64,000 bases of DNA, taken from the NCBI GenBank assembly GCA_023374025.1, contig SIJG01000022.1, positions 1 to 64,000 on the forward strand. The letters are read 5' to 3'. The position numbers and the translations under genes are program-made. The DNA is from Heterodera schachtii. Taxonomy: Eukaryota; Nematoda; Chromadorea; Rhabditida; Heteroderidae. The notes under the pieces are model-generated. The model was not told where the DNA came from. It was given only the letters and a program-made list of their open reading frames with translations, and did not search any database. The number at the start of each line of letters is the position of its first letter. The stretch's first letter is position 1. Below, piece after piece: positions 56,011-64,000 of the stretch.

Positions 56011-59000
56011 TTAAAAAAAAAATTTCTTTCTATATATCTGTTATTGAATTAGCAATTAAATAATTATGAAAAATAATTTTAGAATGTAAAAAAATTTGAA
56101 AAAAAATTTTCCGGATTTTATTTTGGCAAATAGAAAAAAACGAATTATTTTTATTAATAATTTATTAGATATTTTAAAATTAATTGACATATAGTTATAG
56201 TAGAAAAACATATATTAATATTAAATGTGTAATTAAAAAAAATAGAAAAAAATAATTTCCATTATTTTATATGAAAACAAATTAGTTAAAAATTTTTAAT
56301 TAAATTAATTAATTAATTACAGTGGATTCTCGTGCATTGTCATCATCATTTTGGCGCCTCCGTTGCTCACTGGTGGTGGCTCAGGCGGCTGCTCGCGCTC
56401 AACCAGCATCGGCGTGGTCACCGTGGCCAGCGAGCCGTCCGCGGAGCTGCTCTCGTCCCGGTGCGGCACTTCGTCCGGAAACACTACGGGACGGCCTGAG
56501 ATTGCAATAGAACATTTATAATTTTATTTTAATAATATGATTAATTATTTATTTTTTATTGGATAAATTAATTAAATGTTTTGTGAGAAATTAACAGTAT
56601 AAATATGATGTGTAGATAAAATAAACACATAGATTTTTGCATTTCGAATATCAGAAATAAAAAATCTTATTGGATTGCTTGAAAAATTTTTTGAAAAAAT
56701 AGGAACCCGTGCTTTAATTTAATGTTTGGGATTTTGAATTAATAATAATTAAATTAAGTTCTTATCTTGCGGAAGATTTTTGAATTTTTAAATGAATTCT
56801 TAATCCGTGTTGGGTCCTTTCGTAAATTCCCCATTTAAGCATTTTTTTGACAAAAGATATGCATAATTCTTTAGTAAATTTTGTATTGTTAGTATCGTCC
56901 GATAGTTCATGTTTTTCTCTAATAGCATAAAAAATTTCAAAAAAATTTGGTCAACATTAGAAAAAGTTGTATGAAAATAAGTATTGTTTCTGCCATAACT
57001 TATATTAAATTTGATAATTTTATTTGAAATTTCGCAGCCAAATAGAGAAAAAACTGGGCAATTGAACGATACCGATACCATGAATGTATTTAATTAAGTC
57101 TGATAATGATTCTTGAAAATCGCATTTTCAAAAATTTGGTGCCAATAAATCCTTTTAAAATTATTTTAGTAGATTTTTTTAATTTATTTATTAAAATTAT
57201 TAAAAAGGTTTTTCATTCACTTTTTGTCGCAAAATCGCTGTATTTGGCGCCCTTTCGGCCCCGCTTGGTGTGCAAGCAGCACAACAACACCACAATCATG
57301 CACAGCAAGAGGACGATCAGGATCAGAATGAGTGGGATCAGCAACGCTCGGCCGATTAAAATTGACAAGCCGCTTTCGCCTCCCGCTTCGTCCGCTTTGC
57401 CGGCCGCGTTCCGCTCCGTTGTTGTGGTGACACGGACACGCATTGTGGACAGCAGGTGACGCGTCTGACAGCGGCCCAAGTACTCGACGCCAACCTGATC
57501 AACACAAAATAGAGATTCGGTTACTGTTGAGCAAAATTTTGTAATATTTTTTCGTCAAAAATTTTCCATTTAATGTTTTTTTGAGTAACGCCAATTTTTC
57601 ATGGGTTCATCAATCAATATTATGATCATGATTTCAAGTAAAAAAAAAGCATGAATATTTTGTTCGATCAGCATTGATCATTGAAAAATTGTGGTCTGAA
57701 TCAGAACAGAGGTCACTAAGTAAGTGTCATCACAAAATGTTTAATTAATTAGCACCATCAATTTCAAAATGCATTATGGCGCAACACAGTTAACTTGAAT
57801 TTTGTTTTATGTTTATTAAATTCCAACTGAAAAGCCACTCGATCGGAAAACGCTCTTTTCAAAATGCTCTGATCAGACCTGATCAAATATTAATCGAAAA
57901 AATTATTTATTTTTATGACATAGAATTGTACCAAAAAATTCAAAAAATTCCATCAAATTTTAAAACTGACCTTGCGCACGTGGAACTTGCTGCCCATGGC
58001 CTTGAGAAAGTCGTGCCGTACCCGCTCCGTGCTGGCATGCATCATCCGATCACGGGTGGCATTGATCTGTCGATCATCACAAATTTTGCGACTTAAAGTC
58101 GCATTGGACCATTTCAGCATTGTTTGATGACCACCATTGTCCAACAATTCCTCAACCTAAAACATTTTGCCAAAACATAAAAATTTGAAATTATTAAGAA
58201 AATATGCTCGAGAGTCTCGGTTCATGACTCGAAATTTTTTTTCCCTTTTTTGAGCGGTTTCTGCCTTTATTATCGTAATAAATTCTCGGACTCGAATCTA
58301 ATAAATTTTTCTCGCAAATATCCTACCTAAATTAATATAGTAATTTTTTTCATCTTGTTTTACACTCATAAAGTACGGTACCCCTGGGCTAGTTTTCAAA
58401 GTGAAAAATATTTTCGAGATTTTTTTTGTCGTTGTTTTTTGAGCAGTTTATTTCTTTATTAAATTCTCTGTCTCAAATCCTTTAAAATTCTTCTCTAAAA
58501 TAACCTAATTAAATTAAAAATTCCCCCCCGAAATGAAAATTTTCCAGCAAATAATGGAAAATTTTTTCGAGTTCCCCCCCCCCAAACGAAAATTAAAAAA
58601 TTTTATAGGCAATTTTAGTAACAACTAGCACGCAAATCTCCAAAATTTTCCCCGGCGGCGCCTTTCGGCACCGCCGGACCTCCATTTTCCACTATTTTTT
58701 ACATTTTTTTTGCCGTAAAACGGCCAAAATTGGGTCATTTTTAGTGAAAAAGTGGTTTTTACCCAGCAGCGGGAAAAAAAGGTTTTTTTTTTGGGTAAAC
58801 AGCAAAAAAAAAAAAAAAAAGTCTTCAGGTCGGGTCACCCCCCCCCCCCCGAAAATTTTCTAGATACGCCCCGGACTCATATACTACTGTACCTTGGGCC
58901 CCAAAATCAATTAAAATTTGAAAACATTTTGGGGAAAAACTCACATATTCATATTTCATTCAAACTATATTAAATAAATTGTTACAGTACGAATCGGTAC

Positions 59001-62000
59001 AGTAATTTTATTTATTTTTTTAACCCCACCTGAATTTCGCTGGCAATTCGTGCCATTCTGTCACCACCTTCTGCGGCCGCTTCGGCATCCGAAATTCGAT
59101 GAACTGACGCGCCAAGGCGGTACACAAAGTCGCGCATAAACTGCGGCTGGTCCAAAAAGCGTTCCAACGGCACATCCATCAGCAACGAATAGCTGTGGGT
59201 TGGCTTTTCACGTGAGCTGTGCTCCTTGACAATCACTTGGAATGGCACCGAATTTGCCTGAATATTTATTTTAATAAAATTAAAATTAAGTGACCCAAAA
59301 TGTTTTTTTTATCAAATTAAGCTATTAGATGGTAAAAATTGTACTGTTATTGTGCTAATTTATGCTTTCTTTCCTGACTCCAAGAATACAGGGTTGTTAC
59401 GATAATGAACTTAATTTTAAAAATTTAATTTTTATTTACATTTTTTGTTAAATTGGTAATTTTCCGTTATGCCGCACTCCCCCCCCCCCCCACGCTGCAT
59501 TAGCAATTAAAAATCTTTTCCTTCAACTTAACACGACTCTCGTATATAAAAACATTATTCAAAAAGCCGATGCCCACCTGTCCCATCCGGTCCCGAGCCT
59601 CCAGCCGGAAGCTGTACTCGCCGTTCTCCAACGGCACACCCTCCATTCGGTTGTCGCCTTGCAACGGCACCAAAAAATTGCTGTGATTGCCGATGACATG
59701 TGCCGAAAGAGCCAGCCGTGAGGTTGGCCCATCCTCCGGGTCCATGAACGTGTTGTCGTCGACGGTCAGTCGGCACAACAGCCGGCGTTGACAATGGAAC
59801 GTCTTCAACGGGTTCAGCACCACCGGTCGCTGGTTGTTGTGCACTCGCCGGGTAGTTCGTCTTGTTGTACTGCTCGCTGTTGTGCTTTCCACCGCAACCG
59901 GCGGCCGATTCTTGTGCAAAACGCCTTGGACAACCTGGGAAAGTTTGCATTTTTCGGGGTTTGGTTTAAAATTTCATAGAAATGAATGAAATTATTAAAG
60001 AAAAAATCTTAGTTTATTTTTTAAAATTATTTTTAAACATTTGTGATTTTAGCATTTTTGGCAAAAATTCTACAAATAGAAATAAATTTTAATTTTTTTT
60101 TATATAAAAATCTATTTTTCTTATTACAATATATTATAATTTTTAAATTAATTTATATTTGTGTTAGAGTTTTTCTCGGTTAAATTTTGTTTTTGTCAAA
60201 CTTTTTTTTTTGATCTCCGGTTTTTTTTTGTTCTCTACCCCAATTTTCAGGGTCAATTCGTGGTCCCGGTAAAAAATAATTATAGCAAATTCCAACTTAT
60301 TAAATTCATTAAAAAGTTGCTAATTTTTCAAAAAATTTTTAGGGTATTATTGTTTTTGGAAGAGGCGAAGCTCATCGAAAGGAACCCCTCTGGCCATGTC
60401 TTTGATTCAAGGTGTCGTATTAGCCTGATGATCCATAAATCTTTGGGTGCTCTAATTCACTTGGAAAATGAAGCGCTCCTCAATGGCGGTGTCGATCACT
60501 TCGCTGGCCTGATCAGTCAGATCGCCGCAACTGATGTTCAGCACGTGCACCATGCGTTCATCCGTCAGCCGTTTCAGTCCATTTTTCGCTTCTCCATTCT
60601 CATCGTCATCCTCATCATCATTATCTTCCCCTTCCAGCTGATCCATTTCGTTGATCAATTTCACTTCCTTCACGGTACGGTAGCGGCGCAGATAATTGCG
60701 TGGAAACACGCGCAAATCGCTCATGCGCACCTCGGCATCCTTGCGCATTGTGTTGATCAGTATGTGAACCGATTGGCTAAATGCAGAAGTGATTTAGAAA
60801 ATTTCATGCTCAAAAAAAAGTGTTGGACTAGTAAATTTGGCTTGAAAACCCAGAAGAAATTGCCTCTATCCGTGTTAATGATGGTGGTATAAATGGGGTA
60901 TTAGCGGAAATTTTAAGTAAAATAGTTCTCAAATTTTAAAAGTGGTTTTTGGACGGTTCCATAAGATCAAGAGTCTTGGTTGAGACTAGCCTCAATTCAT
61001 CGTTGAATAAATAATCCAATCAAAATTCTAAAATAAAATTTCATCATTCTCACTAGAGCTCCTCCTTGATCCTCTGGGAGAGAAAATAACGTGGATCGGG
61101 GAATAGATTCACCGACAAATTTGTCGAGAATGGTTGGAGAAATTTTAAAAATTCGGGGAGCAACCTTCTTGTCGCTGAGGAAATTTTCACAAAAAAGTGA
61201 AAAAAATTCTTAGAAAAACTCATTTAAAGACACTCTGATCCCATTTGGAGTGTAATAGATAGACAAGGTTCACAAATTCCCGAACATGGTCGGGGAAAAT
61301 CCCTAATTCTCACAATTGTTCCTCAAGTGACACCGTGCTCAGATTGCGAACATCCATTATTTCGAGCCACAATGTGTCCTCCGGACAATGGTCCATTTCC
61401 TCTTCCATGACAGTGACTTCCACGTGGCCATCTTATCAAAATTTATTTTAGGGAATAGTAAAATTTTATTTAAAAATTATTTTAAATATTTTTAAATGAA
61501 TAATTTGCATGTAAATGTCTATACCATGGATAGCAATGATGTGGAAGCCGAGATCACGCAACTGGGGAAGGCAATAGATTTGTGGGCGGGCGGTTGTGTT
61601 GAAGCCGCACCTTTAGGGGAGAGGAAAGTATTATTATTAATTACAAATTAATTGATAAATTCTTTTTAAATTTATTTTTAAATGATAAAAGTTAATTTAG
61701 GAGAGGACCAATAAAAGGATAAATTATATATGCCTTTTGAATTATTTTTTATTAAATATCGAGGACCTGTATACAGTTTTTTACAGACCCGTACCTTTTT
61801 TCGACCAATACGGGTTTTAAGGGCTACAGGTTTTACGGGTTCAAAATGGGCGTTATTTTGTTTAAAATGCTTAATTTATTTCTTTGTTCATATGCAAATT
61901 TAAAGATTTTGGGTTTTTTTTAAATTTACTTTGTGTTTACTTTTTTCTTCAAAATTCTTTATAAGTGATCCCCACAACAATTTAAATAAATAATATTCTT

Positions 62001-62261
62001 TTTTCTTTACCATTTTGGCAACATTTCAGCGTCAACGGCATGCCCTTCGGCGATTGTCACTGTGAAAGGGCGTCCGACGAATGCGCGAAGTTGGAGGGGC
62101 GGATGGACGGCAGCATGCGCCGGCATGGCGAACAAAAGCAGGGGATGAAGCAGTATCAGAAGCAGAATGTGTGCCGATGAAGAGGAAGATGGTCGTTTTG
62201 TTGATGCTGTTTTTGCCCTTTGGCTTGGCAATTTGGTGCCGGTGGAAGTTGTCATCGGCAT
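55214..62261 (-). CDS. DAG1-like (dgn): Dystroglycan
   Basis: A matrix receptor linking laminin-type ligands to the cytoskeleton. Eleven exons: 62261-62011, 61610-61525, 61431-61314, 60776-60461, 59934-59578, 59257-59030, 58156-57971, 57494-57221, 56495-56321, 55992-55863 and 55450-55214. All have GT/AG ends and consistent phases, giving 785 residues. Signal anchor/peptide at 31-50; cadherin-like domain (FVGRPFTVTI, LPQLRDLGFHIIAI); alpha-type second domain (VHILINTM to ISCGDL); a very short Ser/Thr linker (about 268-280) instead of a long mucin region; second cadherin-like domain (DPEDGPTSRLALS, EYSFRLEARDRMG); SEA-like region (SNATLSR); membrane segment 564-589; basic KRGRKG; then RPVVFPDEVPHRDE, equivalent to the vertebrate juxtacytoplasmic motif. 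The Gln/Pro-rich tail ends PPPYLAH, with the dystrophin-type WW ligand PPPY at 779-782. The exon 4 acidic stretch (GEDNDDEDDDENGE) is unusual. Confidence 0.93.
58200..59000. other. Dystroglycan intron 6 with poly-C and GC-rich hairpin
   Basis: Contains homopolymer C runs (58570, 58840), poly-A and one copy of the dispersed GC-rich palindrome (CGGCGGCGCCTTTCGGCACC at about 58650). No exon evidence. Confidence 0.5.
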
Positions 62262-64000
62262 TTCGTTGAGAATGGCACAAAATTTTAAATTGGCAGAAAT
62301 GGTGGTGCCCCTCAGTCGAAGTAAAATGCCAAGAAAATATGTTCAAAAACTACGGGCCGTGCCAAAGAAAGTTGCAAGTGAATTTGCGCCTTGGAATTCG
62401 GGGACTTTATGAAAGTAATTTCATCTATGAAATTTAAAAATTATTAAAATTAAATTATGTCCAAAATAAATGGAATATAAAAAAATCAAATAAGTCTTAA
62501 ATTTGCGCAAATTATAATAATTATTAAATTGAGGATCAAATTAAAATATCAAATTTGTCACCAATCACTGATATGTTTTCAAAAATGATCCTGAATAAAA
62601 ACAACAAATAATTTTGAAGTCCAAAAAATTTAAATCAGGTAGCAATGGATTAAATTTTCCAATTTTTCAAAATAAAATTATTATATTTTTTAATTTCTTT
62701 CATTATGTATACCGCAAAATATCAAAAATGTGATCCGACAAATGTAAATAACGGGAAAATTCTATGAATGTTTAAATAGATATGGAAAAAAAGGCATGCT
62801 GTGATTGGATCAGTTGGGCGAATAATGGGATGATAGAAAGGGGCAAAAAAAGAGAATAATTGGCTAAAATAATGGCTGTACGTTTTTTATCCGATTGGAT
62901 TAAGCCGGGGGAGTGGGGCTAAAGAATATCCGGGGGTTGGGAAAGGCGCAAAACTGCACAATTGAAGAGAAGGATTAATATTAGTAAAAGAAAATGGATG
63001 GAAAGTTGTAAAAATCATGGGAATTTGTGCTTTATATAGTCAAATAAACTTCTATGGATTATATTTAAATTTATAAGTTTTTAACAAATTTTGCAGACAC
63101 AAATTTTTATAAATTATCTTTTAAATATTATAAATTACTCTGAATTTCGAATTCTAAATCAAAAAGTCAATTTAAAAAATTTAATGAATTCAAAATATTA
63201 AATAAATCAGGAAAACTCAAAAAAGAAAAATTTTGAAAATTGCCAATGGTTTTGTCAGCCTTTATTTTTAAGTTAAACATTAGGTAATCTCTAATAGCGC
63301 TTAAACTCCCAATCAAAACCAATTAGTAACACCAAAAGGTATACACATATATGTAATTATTATTATTGTGTGATCATCGGCACTTTTTGCCAATGCCATT
63401 TCCTGCCCTTCCCCATTTCCTCCTCCAAAACATGATCCATCATCACCCGTTTAGCACATCCCCTTTTATCTTGACCGTCCGATCTGCTGCTGCTCTGATC
63501 AGTCCATCTGATCAGCCATTTATTTTGGAGGGTATTGGCGGCGGCAGCGGTGTGCCGGAGGGCAAACAAAATAAATTATTTATTTTATGAGCATTTACCC
63601 CGTCGGGGGGGGGGGGGGGAAAGGGGACTAAGTGAGTGAGTGGTGGTCATTTCCTCCCCCTTCTAATCGTCGTTTTCGTCTTTCGTCGTCCCTTCCCCCC
63701 CCCCCGGGCGACGGTCGAAAATTGTACGATTTCAACCAACAGCAAGCAGAACGAAACGAAAGAACACCGGTGAACCACCACCACCCCAACACATCGGCGC
63801 CTCGGCGCGTTACCTTTTGCGAGTTTTACGAGCCAATTTATCTTATTTTTGCTGCTCTGGCGTTGTGTTCTGTGTGTGTGCACTGTGACAATATATAAAA
63901 CAAAATGATGACGACGACAACGACGGCCTCACACTTTTGTGGAGGGTGAACAAAATTTTGGAGGTAAAATTAAAGGGCAAGCAGCAACAAGGTCAGTTTT
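62262..64000. other. Dystroglycan upstream region, no gene supported
   Basis: 62262-62410 continues GC-richer and is probably 5' UTR. 62420-63360 is AT-rich with no features. 63360-64000 is GC-richer with poly-G/poly-C tracts at 63605 and 63697 and a TATATATT-like site near 63890. Short frames on both strands overlap and none shows a known domain. It could hold a promoter or first exon of a neighbour; I cannot decide. Confidence 0.35.

Noticed and set aside
56322..56510. Plus-strand frame rich in Ala/Ser/Arg
   Set aside because: Shadow of dystroglycan exon 9, whose minus-strand frame has splice sites and the RPVVFPDE motif.
60161..60892. 243-codon plus-strand frame
   Set aside because: Antisense to dystroglycan exon 4; the hydrophobic start is AT-rich intron and there is no domain.
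63363..63898. Overlapping frames on both strands in the GC-richer end
   Set aside because: No domain, poly-G/C interruptions and no splice evidence; possibly UTR.

Overview
The window is eukaryotic and most likely from a plant-parasitic cyst nematode (Heterodera/Globodera group). It is AT-rich, its genes have short introns with canonical GT/AG ends, and it carries a dystroglycan gene. It also holds remains of a bacterial-type hydroxyethylthiazole kinase (thiM); vitamin B genes acquired by horizontal transfer are known from cyst nematodes. The species assignment is inference.

1-14.66 kb is a mosaic of mobile DNA. An intact 1568-residue Helitron Rep/helicase gene lies on the minus strand (8441-13147). 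A truncated, inverted copy of its 5' end sits at the left edge. Between them is a 6.4-kb near-perfect palindrome (1508-7951) whose centre is a 14-bp tandem array. A 37-nt strong hairpin marks the border between palindrome and Helitron. 14.66-18 kb is AT-rich with no gene seen.

19.5-53.1 kb is dominated by seven minus-strand copies (A-G) of one unrecognised multi-exon family that encodes lysine/glutamate-rich, probably secreted proteins. Copy A splices in phase over five exons (447 aa). Copies C and G have intact exons but an exon 4/5 phase problem. Copy E is a short, complete version. B, D and F are broken. The copies share a 5' flank containing ATGCCA, the hexamer reported as the dorsal-gland promoter motif of cyst nematodes. 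Upstream of copy E this flank has been amplified into a 104-bp satellite of about 22 units. thiM exons carrying stop codons and a frameshift are scattered from 35.3 to 28.0 kb, with copy C and a 36-bp satellite lying inside the dead gene. Three tRNA-like relics sit beside exon 4 of copies B, C and G, and two identical tRNA-Glu(CTC) genes lie in segmental duplications. Several hAT-type MITEs keep 8-bp target-site duplications.

55.2-62.3 kb holds an 11-exon dystroglycan gene (785 aa, minus strand) in which every intron phase fits. Its last two exons are tandemly duplicated at 49.8-50.5 kb, with family copy G lying between the two versions. 44.7-46.5 kb has a frameshifted, zinc-knuckle-containing gag-like relic. 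The sequence upstream of dystroglycan (62.3-64 kb) shows no gene I can support.
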